A stretch of 64,000 bases of DNA, taken from positions 744,001-808,000 of the forward strand of contig QKWM01000001.1 in assembly GCA_003248315.1 (NCBI GenBank), in the 5' to 3' direction. Position 1 is the first letter of the stretch. Each line of letters opens with the position of its first letter. This DNA comes from Streptomyces sp. SW4. Its GTDB lineage: Bacteria; Actinomycetota; Actinomycetes; Streptomycetales; Streptomycetaceae. Below, one piece after another: positions 47,782 through 56,771 of the stretch. The position numbers and the translations under genes are program-made. Under the pieces are notes generated by a model. That model was not told the origin of the DNA and did no database searches. It worked only from the letters and a program-made list of their open reading frames with translations.

Positions 47782-48761
47782 TCAGAGCGCCGTCCGGTCG
47801 GCACGGGCCGGGGCGCGGGCTCCGGCGGCTCCGGCCGGGCCAGCCACCCGGCGATCGTGCGGGCGATGGGCAGTCCCGTGTCCACCTCCACGAAGCCGAA
47901 CTGTCCCGACTGGTTGCACTCCAGGAACCACCAGGTCCCGTCCCGGTCCTCGGCGAAGTCGAAGGCACCGTAGGCGAGCCGGGCGGCCCGGACGTACTCC
48001 AGCACGGCCTCCGCGACCCGCTGCGGCACCTCGACCGGGCGCCACGGCTCCGGGGACGCGGCGAACCGGACGTCGACCTCCGCCGGGTCCGCGTCCGGCG
48101 CGGTCGCCTTGCGGGCGGCCAGCAGCCGGTCGCCCACCGCGGTGAGCCGGATGTCGGCCCGCTTGGGCACCCGCCGCTGCAACAGCGTGGGACCGAACGC
48201 CACGGCGGAGAAGTCCGTCTCGGGCGGCACCCGGCTGGTCGGCACCGCCCGGGGCGGATCCTGCGGATGCGCCCCCGACACCGGCTTGACCACCAGGTCC
48301 GGATAGCGCTCGGCGAACTCCCGCGCCGCCCGGGGGAACGTCGTGATCAGCGTGGCCGGCACCGGCAGTCCGCAGGTCTGCGCGAGCCGGAGCTGCCAGG
48401 GCTTGTGACGGGCCCGGCGGGCCGCGTCCGGATCGTTCATCCAGCGGGCTCCCGAGCCCCGCAGCATGCCGTACAGCGCCTGCGCGGACTCCTCCGTCAG
48501 CCACGCCGACGGCTCGGCCGCGCGGGCGGCCGGGACACCGGGGCGGCGCACCCACACCGACCGCAGCCCCCGATGCTCACCAGCCGTCCCCGGCGGAGAG
48601 ATGACCGCGGAACGAGCCGTGCACGAACTCCCCGAGAGCGCCACCGATCCGGTCAGATCGGCCGGGTCCAGCCGGACCACCGGTATCCCCGTGTCGTTCA
48701 GGTGCACGACGACCATGTCCGCGGTGACGTCCTCTTCACAGGTCAGGATCAACACCGTCAT
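47782..48761 (-). CDS. tgmB: graspetide-type ATP-grasp ligase (TgmB-like)
   Basis: An ATP-grasp peptide ligase of about 327 residues of the MvdC/MvdD/TgmB group. The N-terminal part is TVLILTCEEDVTADMVVVHLNDTGIPVVRLDPADL. Then come WMNDPDAARRARHKPWQLRLAQTCGLPVPATLITTFP, DLVVKPVSGAH, LLQRRVPKRADIRLTAVGDRLLAARK, and the metal-binding end AYGAFDFAEDRDGTWWFLECNQSGQFGFVEVDTGLPIA. These enzymes form ester or amide crosslinks within a precursor peptide. The precursor gene lies 17 bp upstream. The printed frame runs to 47667, but restoring one base near 47795 gives a stop at 47782. No methyltransferase gene follows, unlike typical tgm loci. Confidence 0.85.
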
Positions 48762-48778
48762 CGTCGGCAGATCCGCGT

Positions 48779-48970
48779 TCAGTCGTCGAAGTGGGTCTTC
48801 GAGCCCGCCGTGGAGGTCGTGGTCCCCAGCTCCCTGAGCAGAGCGTGGTCGCGGGCCGCCACGCTGCCGTCGAGGAGCACGTTCAACTGCAGCCCGGAGT
48901 CGTAGACATACGGAGTGGTGGCTTCCAACTCCACCGCGGGACGTGCGTAGTCGAGCGCGAACGGTTGCAT
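48779..48970 (-). CDS. tgmA: graspetide precursor peptide (TgmA-like)
   Basis: A 63-residue precursor of an ATP-grasp-modified RiPP. The leader (MQPFALDYARPAVELEATTP, then YVYDSGLQLNVLLDGSVAARDHALLRELG) resembles the family's conserved leader with the PFALDY motif. The C-terminal core TTTSTAGSKTHFDD has Thr/Ser/Lys donors and a terminal Asp pair, suitable for side-chain ester or amide links. Gene order and the 17-bp spacing to the ligase agree with co-expression. The final structure is not predictable, and any leader cleavage site is unknown. Confidence 0.83.
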   Translation of the reverse strand: MQPFALDYARPAVELEATTPYVYDSGLQLNVLLDGSVAARDHALLRELGTTTSTAGSKTHFDD

Positions 48971-49057
48971 CGTCTCTCCCTCGTCGGTGCTCGCCGATCA
49001 AGCGATGGTCCAGCTGCGCCGTCGCCTGGTCCGCCGACTTCCTTCGGCTTCCAGAGA

Positions 49058-49063
49058 CTTATA
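49058..49063 (-). promoter_or_regulatory. -10 box upstream of tgmA
   Basis: TATAAG on the minus strand in a locally AT-rich stretch (CGATTCGTATAAG), placing a start about 80 bp before tgmA. No clear -35 is seen. Confidence 0.4.
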
Positions 49064-49091
49064 CGAATCGAACGGGTGATTGGTTTCCTTA

Positions 49092-49113
49092 CTCTGCGTA
49101 GTACTACGCGGAG
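49092..49113. promoter_or_regulatory. 22-bp near-perfect palindrome upstream of tgmA
   Basis: CTCTGCGTAGTACTACGCGGAG has a perfect 14-bp core (GCGTAGTACTACGC) and no loop, so it looks like an operator rather than a terminator. It lies 4 bp past the end of the YkvA-like gene and about 30 bp upstream of the tgmA -10 box. Confidence 0.55.
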
Positions 49114-49116
49114 TGA

Positions 49117-49442
49117 TCATGCCGTGGGTTCGTGTTCCGGTCGCCGCGGCGCCGTGCGCCGCCCGTGTCCGCGCTCCCGCTCGCCGAGGGAACCGCGCAG
49201 TCCGCGCAGTGCGAGCAGAAGGACGCCGACGTCGTCCAGGTACACCGGGTCGGGCACCAGGTCCGCCGGCAGGACGAGATAGAGGACGGCCCCCAGAAGA
49301 CCCAGCGCGGTCCCGTCGGCAGCCCCGCCCGCCGCAGATCCCGCCGGGTCCGGACCAGCCGCACCAGGACGGCGACGGCCAGAGCGAGGACGACCGCCGC
49401 TGCGCACACCGCCGCGACGATCACCGCTGTGGTCGTGTCCAC
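49117..49442 (-). CDS. YkvA/DUF1232-like membrane protein (one frameshift)
   Basis: A protein of about 108 residues: an N-terminal helix (AVIVAAVCAAAVVLALAVAVLVRLV), then VRTRRDLRRAGLPTGPRWVFWGAVLYLVLPADLVPDPVYLDDVGVLLLALRGLRGSLGERER. The YLVLPADLVPDPVYLDD phrase is the DUF1232 (YkvA) signature. Role unknown. One base is missing near 49285. The GTG at 49442 follows AAGGAGG, an ideal ribosome binding site. Confidence 0.78.
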
Positions 49443-49654
49443 CCGCCCCTCCTTGTGGTGAGTGCCGTTGCGCACGCGTCCTTTACGAGATTCCCCTTCG
49501 GAGCACACATATGGCTCCCGGGCGGGCGACTCATCCCTGTGGCCCGTCCGAGTGGCAGCCCGGGACGCGGGCGCTTAGTAATGGTCACCACGAAGTCGCG
49601 TGTCGCACGTCGGGGACGCAGGAGCGGCCGCACCCCCCACACACGGAGCAGACC

Positions 49655-50962
49655 ATGACCACCGACTCATCGACATCCCGTTCGGACGAGTACGCCATAC
49701 CCCCGTGGACCTGCCCACCGCCGAGACCACCACGGTCACCGGCACCCACACGACGCCTCCGCCGGACGCCGGCCCCGGCCCCCGGCCGCCGAGCGGGACC
49801 CCGAGCCCGCCGAGCCGCTCCGCGACGAGGAACCCTCCGCCCGCCGGGACACGGCCGGGCCCTACGGCGACCCCGTCGGCGACCTGGTGCGCGCCGCCGT
49901 GGCCGACCGGCCGCTGGAAGAGGTCGTCGCCCTGATCACGATGCTGGAGCAGTCGCCGCAGTACGCGCAGGCGACCGTCGACGCGCTGCGCGCGGTCGGC
50001 GTCAACCGGTCGGTGGAGGACGTGACCCGCCTGGTGGGCCTGCTGACCCGGCCGCCCCGCCACCCGACAGCGCCGACGAGGCGATCCGCGCCGCCGCCGA
50101 GTGCCGTTCGGTGGAGGACGTGACCCGGCTGATGGCGCTGCTGCACCGCACACCGCTGGAGCCGCACTGCGGGCAGGAGGCGGTACGGGCCGCCGCGACG
50201 GGACGGCCCGTGGAGGAACTGGTCCAGCTCATCGGCCGGTTGGCCGAGGAGCGGCGCGAGCACGCGGACTGGCCGCAGGAGGAGCCGCCGCAGGCGTCGC
50301 GCGAGGACGACGATCCGGACCGCGCCGAGCGTCCGGGCGGCCTCGCCGGCGCCGGCCGGTCCGGCCGCGAACGCCGGCGCACCCCGTTCCGGGTCCGCAC
50401 CGCGCGGCGGGAGACGGCGGCGGACCTCCGCGACGACGGGCGCGACGAGACGCCGGCGGGCGCACGCCGGGACGCCCGCCGCGCACCGCGGCGCGACGCG
50501 CGCAAGGAGGTGCGGCGCACGGCACGGCGCCCCGCCGACCGGGGTGCGTCCTGGCCGGCCTGGCTCGCCGTCGCCGCGCTCGCCGGGTGCGGCGTGGCGT
50601 TCTTCCCGCCCGACCCGGACGGCGCCTCGGTCCGCGTCTACGCCGTCGCCCTCGGGCTGTCGGCGGTCTGCCTGGTCCTGGCCCTGCTGCTGACGGTGCG
50701 GCCCGCCGTGCCGGTCCTCGCCGCCGCCGTGGTGGCGCCGGCGGCGCTGGCCGCGGCCAAGCTGTACGGCACCGCCACCCCGTCGGCCCGGCTGTCCCGG
50801 GTGATGGATCTGACGCTGGCCCCGGACTGGGTCGCCGTGGCGGTCGCCGTCGGAGCCTCCCTGGTGGCGCTCACGGCCCTGTGCGTCCGCGTGGCCGCGC
50901 AGGCGGCCGGCAACCGCTGGCAGCCCCGGCCGATGGCAGGCACGGGCCGCCCGGCCGACTGA
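49655..50962 (+). CDS. hypothetical membrane protein with three internal helical repeats (frameshifts)
   Basis: A protein of about 437 residues. After a disordered Thr/Pro-rich N-terminus come three related units of about 45 residues: VRAAVADRPLEEVVALITMLEQSPQ, RAVGVNRSVEDVTRLVGLLTR and AAAECRSVEDVTRLMALLHRTP/AATGRPVEELVQLIGRLAEERR. A long basic, Arg/Asp-rich linker follows, then four hydrophobic segments (AWLAVAALAGCGVAFF, VYAVALGLSAVCLVLALLLTV, VLAAAVVAPAALAAAKLY, WVAVAVAVGASLVALTALCV). Not a family I can name. Frames change near 49695, 49840 and 50060. The ATG at 49655 has GGAG upstream. Confidence 0.62.
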   Translation: MTTDSSTSRSDEYAIPPWTCPPPRPPRSPAPTRRLRRTPAPAPGRRAGPRARRAAPRRGTLRPPGHGRALRRPRRRPGARRRGRPAAGRGRRPDHDAGAVAAVRAGDRRRAARGRRQPVGGGRDPPGGPADPAAPPPDSADEAIRAAAECRSVEDVTRLMALLHRTPLEPHCGQEAVRAAATGRPVEELVQLIGRLAEERREHADWPQEEPPQASREDDDPDRAERPGGLAGAGRSGRERRRTPFRVRTARRETAADLRDDGRDETPAGARRDARRAPRRDARKEVRRTARRPADRGASWPAWLAVAALAGCGVAFFPPDPDGASVRVYAVALGLSAVCLVLALLLTVRPAVPVLAAAVVAPAALAAAKLYGTATPSARLSRVMDLTLAPDWVAVAVAVGASLVALTALCVRVAAQAAGNRWQPRPMAGTGRPAD

Positions 50963-51177
50963 CGGCCGGTCACCGGGCCCGCAACCCGGGCGGCCCTGTC
51001 GCGGGGCCCGCCACCGGGACGTGACACCCCGGCCGGGCCCGTCGTCCCGCCCGTACCCCTCGTCGCGGCCGCCTGCCCCGCACCGCCCCGGCCACCCGGC
51101 GGCGGCGCGGGGCCCGGCCGTGTCGGGCGCCGGACGTCGCAGGGGCCGTGCGGGACGGCGGGTCCCCGCGGGGCCGG

Positions 51178-53303
51178 TCAGGTGCCGAAGGTGCCCGGCG
51201 GCGGCTCGTGGGCGAGGAGGCCGCTGAGCACCCGGTGCGGGGTGAGGGGCAGTTCGCGCAGCCGCACCCCGGTGGCGTGGTGCACCGCGTTGCCGATCGC
51301 CGCTGCCGTGCCCACGATGCCGATCTCGCCGATCCCCTTGCTGCCCATGGGGTTCAGGTGCGGATCGTCCTCCGTCACCCAGTGCGCCTCGACGTCCGGC
51401 ACGTCGGCGTGCGCGGGACGTGATAGGCCGCCAGGTCCGACTCGGTGAAGTCACCGAACGCCGGGTCCACCGTGCTGTCCTCGGTCAGCGCCATGCCGAG
51501 CCCCATGACCATGCCGCCGATGAACTGCGAGCGCCCGGTGCGGGCGTTGAGGATGCGCCCGGCGGCGTAGACACCGAGCAGCCGCCGCACCCGGACCTCG
51601 CCGGTGACCGTGTCGACCGTGACCTCGGCGAAGTGCGCGCCGAAGGCGTGCCGCGCCCAGGGCACCTCGGCGTCGGCCTGCCCGGCCGTGTCGGCGCTCG
51701 CCTCGATCCCGCCCTCGGGCAGCGGGCCCGTGTGCCGGTCGAGCCGTTCCCGCAGCCGGGTGCACGCGGTGTGGACTCCCCAGCCCCAGGAGGCCGTTCC
51801 GGACGAGCCGCCGGCCAGCGGGGCGGCCGGCAGATCGCTGCTGCCCACCTCGATCCGGACCCGCTGCGGCGGCACCCCGAGGGCGTCGGCCGCGATCTGC
51901 GCGAGCACCGTCCGGGCCCCGGTGCCGATGTCCGTGGCGTTGGTCAGCACCAGGAAGCCGCCGTCGGGCAGGGCACGCGCCGACGCGGTCGACGGCGACA
52001 CCAGGACGGGGTAGGTCGCCGCGGCCACCCCGGAGCCGATGAGCAGGGGTCCGGCGGCGCGCCTGCCCGGGCGCGGATCGCGGTCGGCCCAGCCGAAGCG
52101 GCGGGCGCCCTCGCGCAGGCACTCCACGACGTGCCGGCTGCTGAACGGCAGGCCGCTGTCCGGCTCGGTCTCCGGTTCGTTGCGGATCCGCAGGTCGACC
52201 GGGTCGACGCCCAGTTCGTACGCCAGCTCGTCCATGGCGGACTCCAGCGCGTACATCCCGGGCGCCTCGCCGGGGCGCGCATCCAGGACGGCGTGGGCAC
52301 GTCCAGCCGGGCCACCCGGTGACCGGTACGGCTGTGCGGTGACGCGTACATCACGCGTGCGGGGACGGCGGCCTGCTCGACGAACTCCTTCACCCACGAG
52401 GTGTGCGTCACCACGTCGTGCACCAGCGACACCAGCCGCCCTCGCGGTCCGCGCCGAGCCGCAGCCGGTGCAGCGTCGGCGCCCGGTGCCCGACGACCTG
52501 CGGCAACTGCCGGCGCGGGAACGCCAGCGTCACCGGGCGGCCCGCGTGCCGTGCGGCCATCGCCGCGAGCACCGCGTCCGGGCGGGGCGTGCCCTTGGAC
52601 CCGAAGCCGCCCCCCACGTGCTCGGCGACGACCGTGATCCGTTCCTCGGCATCCCGAACATCCCGGCCAGCGCCTCGCGTACGGCGTTGGTGCCCTGGCT
52701 GGAGGTGTGCACGGTGAGCCGGTCGCCGTCCCACCACGCGGTGCTGGCGTGCGGCTCCATCGGGTGGTTGTGCAGCGGCGGCACCCGGTAGGCCACGTCG
52801 ACACGCACCTCGGCGGAGTCGAAGGCGCCGTCCGGATCGCCGCGTTCCCGCACCGCGGGGTTGCCGCCGTTGGCGTCGTCGGGGACATAGAGTCCCGGGT
52901 GCGAGGCGGTGAGCGTCACGTCGTGGCTCTCGGCGTCGTAGGCGACCCGGACGGCGGCGGCGCCGTCCCGGGCCGCCTCCAGGGTCTCGGCCACCACCAG
53001 GGCCACGGGCCACCCGCGGTGCGGCACGGCCGGGCCCTGCAGCACGGCCAGGACCGGATCCTCCGGCGGGGCCGGCAGCGGCGCGTTCTCGTGGGTGAGA
53101 ACCGCCAGCACGCCGGGCACGGCGAGCGCCGGGCCGGCGTCGACGCCGGTCACCCGGCCGCGTGCGACGGACGCCGGCACGGGCCAGGCGTGGGCGCGGC
53201 CGGGCGGGTCGAACTCGGCCGCGTACCGGGCGGTGCCGGTGACCTTCTCACGGCCCTCGCGGCGCTCGACGGGGGCGCCCAGGGCGGTCTCGGTGCCGGT
53301 CAT
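51178..53303 (-). CDS. paoC: xanthine dehydrogenase-family molybdopterin-binding subunit, PaoC/YagR-like (several frameshifts)
   Basis: A molybdenum-hydroxylase large subunit of about 710 residues. It has GAPVERREGREKVTGTARYAAEF and LAVLTHENAPLP near the start, NHPMEPHASTAWWDGDRLTVHTSSQ, EHVGGGFGSKG (cofactor-binding), YASPHSRTGHRVARLDVPTPS-like residues, and a C-terminal GSKGIGEIGIVGTAAAIGNAVHHATG carrying the catalytic Glu. It oxidises aldehydes or N-heterocycles with water. At least five single-base losses (for example near 52650, 52440, 52290 and 51415). It is the last gene of a three-gene operon with the FAD and 2Fe-2S subunits, 22 bp after the former. Confidence 0.85.
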
Positions 53304-53325
53304 GGGGTCTCTCCTTCGACGCCGG

Positions 53326-54316
53326 TCAGTTCGGGGCGGGCGACGCGAGCCGGCCCAGGACGTCCAGGGCCAGCCGCCGGGCGAGCGGCACCTTGTAGGC
53401 GTTGTCCCGCAGCGGCTCGGCCTGCGCCAGCTCCAGGTCGACGGCGTGCTCGAAGGCGGCCGCGGTGGGCGCCGCGCCCAGCAGCGCGTCCTCGGCCCGG
53501 CGGGCCCGCCACGGCCGGTGCGCCAGCGCCCGAAGGCGAGGCCGACACGGTCCACCACACCGTCCGAGACACGGAGCACGGCCGCGACGGAGGCCAGGGC
53601 GAAGGCGTACGACGCCCGGTCGCGGGCCTTGCGGTACAGCGACGGCAGCCCGCTCGTGGCCGACGGCAGCAGCACGCCCGTGATCAGCTCACCGGGGCGG
53701 ATCTCCGTGTCCCGCTCGGGACGCACGCCGGGCAGCCGGTGGAAGTCGGCGGCGGGGACACGGCGGGCGCCCTCGGGGCTGTACAGCTCCACCCGGGCGT
53801 CCAGCGCGGCGAGCGCCACCGCCATGTCCGAGGGATGGGTGGCGATGCAGTGCTCGGAGTGGCCGAGCACCGCGTGGTCGCGGTGCACCCCTCGCGGGCC
53901 CCGCACCCGGTGCCCGGCTCCCGCTTGTTGCAGGGCTTGGACAGGTCCTGGAAGTACGGGCAGCGGGTCCGCTGGAGCAGGTTGCCGCCGGTGGTGGCGG
54001 CGTTGCGCAACTGCCCGGAGGCGCCCGCGAGCAGCGCCTGCGACAGGGCCGGGTAGCGGTCGCGGACGGACGGGTGGGCGGCCAGGTCGCTGTTGCGGAC
54101 CAGCGCCCCGACGCGCAGCGCCCCGTCGGGCAGCTCCTCCACCGCGTCCAGCGGGAGCCCGGTGACGTCGACGAGGGCGGCGGGCGTCTCGACGCCCAGC
54201 TTCATCAGGTCGACGAGGTTGGTGCCGCCGCCGAGGTAGCGGGCGCCGGGGTGGGCGGCGAACGCGTCGGTGGCCTCCTCGACGCTGCCGGCCCGTACGT
54301 AGGCGAAGGGCTTCAT
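53326..54316 (-). CDS. paoB: FAD-binding subunit of the molybdenum hydroxylase, PaoB/YagS-like (two frameshifts)
   Basis: A subunit of about 330 residues: [55 protein letters not shown], with GGGTNL as the FAD pyrophosphate loop, then [38 protein letters not shown] and [21 protein letters not shown]. The cysteines in this insert match those that bind an extra 4Fe-4S cluster in E. coli PaoB. C-terminal part: [45 protein letters not shown]. Frames shift near 53890 and 53530. It starts directly after the 2Fe-2S stop (TGAATG). Confidence 0.85.
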
Positions 54317-54946
54317 TCAGATCGCCCCCGCCCGCGCCGGACCCGTCCAGCCCCGCGCCGGACTCGTCCAGCCCGCGTCGGACCCGTCCCGCGCCGGGCC
54401 GGACACGTCCTGCACCGCGTCGGCGATGCGCGGATAGGCGCCGCACCGGCACAGGTTGCCGCTCAGCCGCTCCCGGATCTCCTCCCGGCCCAGCGGCACC
54501 GGCTCGCCCGACGGCGTCGCCGGGTCGGTGACGTGCGACGGATGACCGGCCGCGGCCTCGGCGAGCGCGCCGACCGCGGAGCAGATCTGGCCGGGTGTGC
54601 AGTACCCGCACTGGAAGGCGTCCCGCTCCAGGAACGCCCGCTGCACGGGGTGCAGCTCCTCGCCGTCGCCGGCGAGTCCCTCCACGGTCGTCACCTCCGC
54701 GCCGTCGAGCGCGACGGCGAACAGCAGGCAGCTGTTGACGCGCCGCCCGTCGACCAGGACGGTGCAGGCGCCGCACTGCCCGTGGTCGCAGCCCTTCTTG
54801 GCGCCCGTCAGCCCGAGATCCTCCCGCAGGAGGTCGAGCAGGACGCGGCGGTGGTCGACGGTGAGCGTGTGCGGTTTGCCGTTGACCCGGAGCGTGGTGT
54901 CCGAGTGGTGGGGCGCGGAAACGGCGGACGGGTGCTGGCGGTCCAT
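54317..54946 (-). CDS. paoA: 2Fe-2S subunit of the molybdenum hydroxylase, PaoA/YagT-like
   Basis: A 209-residue iron-sulfur subunit. It has a plant-type ferredoxin domain (LGLTGAKKGCDHGQCGACTVLVDGRRVNSC) and a helical second-cluster domain (QCGYCTPGQICSAVGALAE, LSGNLCRCGAYPRIADAVQDV). All eight expected cysteines are present. It passes electrons from the molybdenum centre to FAD. The E. coli protein has a Tat signal. Here no signal peptide is visible, so the enzyme is probably cytoplasmic. The C-terminal tail has a repeated GW(T)SPAR/GPAR phrase. Start ATG 54946. Intact and first in the operon. Confidence 0.9.
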   Translation of the reverse strand: MDRQHPSAVSAPHHSDTTLRVNGKPHTLTVDHRRVLLDLLREDLGLTGAKKGCDHGQCGACTVLVDGRRVNSCLLFAVALDGAEVTTVEGLAGDGEELHPVQRAFLERDAFQCGYCTPGQICSAVGALAEAAAGHPSHVTDPATPSGEPVPLGREEIRERLSGNLCRCGAYPRIADAVQDVSGPARDGSDAGWTSPARGWTGPARAGAI

Positions 54947-55147
54947 GGCGTCGGTGACCTTCCGGGACGTGCCGTGCTGTCCCGTCCGCGTATCCAGCTT
55001 CCGCCGGGTGACACGCGGGGCCGGCCGGCACCCCGTACGGTCCCGGACCGCCTCGGCGGGAAGGCGCCGCACGGCCGGCGACCGGAGAACCGCGCCCGCG
55101 CCCGGGCGGACGCCGGCCGTTCCCGCTGTCCGGCCGAGGGCGGCCCG

Positions 55148-56280
55148 TCAGCCGCCGGGGCCGGCGGGTCCCGTGCCCGTGCCCCGGAGCCGTTCCAGGG
55201 TGCGGGTCAGTCCGCGCAGCGGGGACGGCACGCGCGGCTCCGCGGGACGCTGCGCGCCCGGCCCGGCCTCGGCGGCCTCCCGGTAGGCGGCCAGCGCCTC
55301 GTTGGCGCGCTCGGCGGCCTCCCGGTACAGATCGCGGGACCTGGTCATGGCCTCCAGCGCCTCGGCGTACATGGCGACCAGCCTCCGCTCGCGGGCCAGT
55401 TCCTCCTCCAGGGTCAGCAGCCGCCACTCCTCGCGGAGCGCGGTGAGCTCCTGATCGGCACCGGCCGGCAGCGGCCGGGGCAGCTCGGCGAACGCCGTGA
55501 CGGCCGCGATCAGCTCGGCGGGCTCGGAGCCGTCGAGGAAGACGGAGCGCACGGACACCGTCTCCGGGTCGAGGTCCGGCGGGGCCGGGATGCCCGGCAG
55601 GACGACCGCGCCGCCGCGCGGTACCTGCACGCCGTGGTCCTCCAGCGCCCAGTTCACCACCCGGAACTGCTGCGGTGCGGCGCGGTGCTCGACCACCCGG
55701 TGCCGCAGGCCCGGCGGCAGCCGGTCGGCCAGCGGGATCCGCCCGCGGTGGTCGGGGGTCATCGCCTCGTGGACGACGACGTGGATCTGCCACGAGTGCC
55801 GCGCCGCGTCCCGCAGCAGCCGCCGTACGGCCTTGTCGTCCTCGGGCAGCGCGTTCAGGCCGCGCATCCGCAGGCCGGTGGCGGCGTCACGGTCCCAGGG
55901 GACCTCGGGGTCCTCGGGCCAGAACATCGTGGCGGGCGACGGCCACTGCGGGTCCCAGGTCTCCTCCGCCTCCGCGACCAGCGTCCACTCCTGCCCGCCC
56001 GCCGAGCGGGGCGCCAGGGTGAACCGGGCCCGCACGGTGACGTCCCCGGGCGTCCGCCAGCGCGCCTCGTGGACCTGCGCGCCGGCGGGGCGCCGTCGTC
56101 CTCAGAGAGCGCGCGGAAGTCATCGAGGCCGCCGGCCTCCTTGCGCTGCCGCAGGGTGCGCAGGACCAGGTCCTGCGCGTCGGCCCCGACGTGGCGGCCG
56201 CGCGCATGCCACACCGTGGGGGAATCGTAGGGCGGTCGGTGGAAGAGGTCGGCATGAGTCCATCTGGAAAAGGGGGGCAC
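55148..56280 (-). CDS. hypothetical protein with C-terminal coiled coil (one frameshift)
   Basis: A protein of about 377 residues: THADLFHRPPYDSPTVWHARGRHVGADAQDLVLRTLRQRKEAGGLDDFRALSEDD, then VRARFTLAPRSAGGQEWTLVAEAEETWDPQWPSPATMFWPEDPEVPWDRDAATGLRMRGLNALPEDDKAVRRLLRDAARHSWQIHVVVHEAMT. A long helical, Glu/Arg/Ala-rich C-terminal region follows (LREEWRLLTLEEELARERRLVAMYAEALEAMTRSRDLYREAAERANEALAAYREAAE), a likely coiled coil. I do not recognise the family. The frame changes near 56090. The GTG at 56280 is a tentative start. Confidence 0.6.
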
Positions 56281-56350
56281 GTGCGAGGACCAGTATCGTC
56301 TCCGCCGGCCGCCGCGATCACCCCGGGGGCTCCCCGGCGCCGGCGGGGCG

Positions 56351-56733
56351 TTACTCCTCGTCGGCCGGGCCGGTCCGCCCGGTCCCGCCGGTTCCGCGGT
56401 CCGGACGCGCCCCGCGGTCCGGACGCGCCCCGCGGTCCGGACGCGCCTCGCGGCCGCCGACGATGTCGGTGACGCCGGACTCGTCGGCGGAGTCGTCTCC
56501 CGCCCGCGGGGTGCTCCGGCCGCCGCCGGGCTGTCCGCCCCGGTGGTGCCGTAGCCGCCCGGCACACCGGGCACGCCGTCCGCGTCGGCCTGCTCCCGGC
56601 TGACGTGCCGGGTGGCCCGCACGCCCGCCCGCCGCTCGGAGTACCGGTAGGTGAAGGGGCGGGCCGCGGCGCGCTCCTGCTCGGTGCGCTCGTGGCGCTC
56701 GGGTTCGGGTTCGGGTGTCCTGCGGTCGTTCAT
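56351..56733 (-). CDS. hypothetical hydrophilic protein with ARPDRG repeats (frameshifted)
   Basis: A hydrophilic protein of about 127 residues starting MNDRRTPEPEPERHERTEQE. The region ARPFTYRYSERRAGVRATRHVSREQADADGVPGVPGGYGTTGA is followed, after two base corrections, by DDSADESGVTDIVGGREARPDRGARPDRGARPDRGTGGTGRTGPADEE. Three ARPDRG hexapeptides come from an 18-bp tandem repeat. No domain is recognised and it is probably disordered. The ATG at 56733 is 39 bp after the YihY gene on the same strand, so co-transcription is likely. Confidence 0.55.
56394..56450. repeat. 18-bp tandem repeat coding ARPDRG
   Basis: CCGCGGTCCGGACGCGCC occurs three times in tandem inside the gene at 56351-56733. 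It adds one hexapeptide per unit and preserves the frame. Confidence 0.75.
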
Positions 56734-56771
56734 GGCGTCCGCGTACCCCTGCCGGGCCGGGCCATGTGGCG

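Noticed and set aside
52530..55793. A 1087-codon minus-strand open frame spanning several subunits
   Set aside because: Only parts of it match the hydroxylase FAD and molybdenum subunits. It is continuous by chance because stops are rare at this G+C and run errors shift frames.
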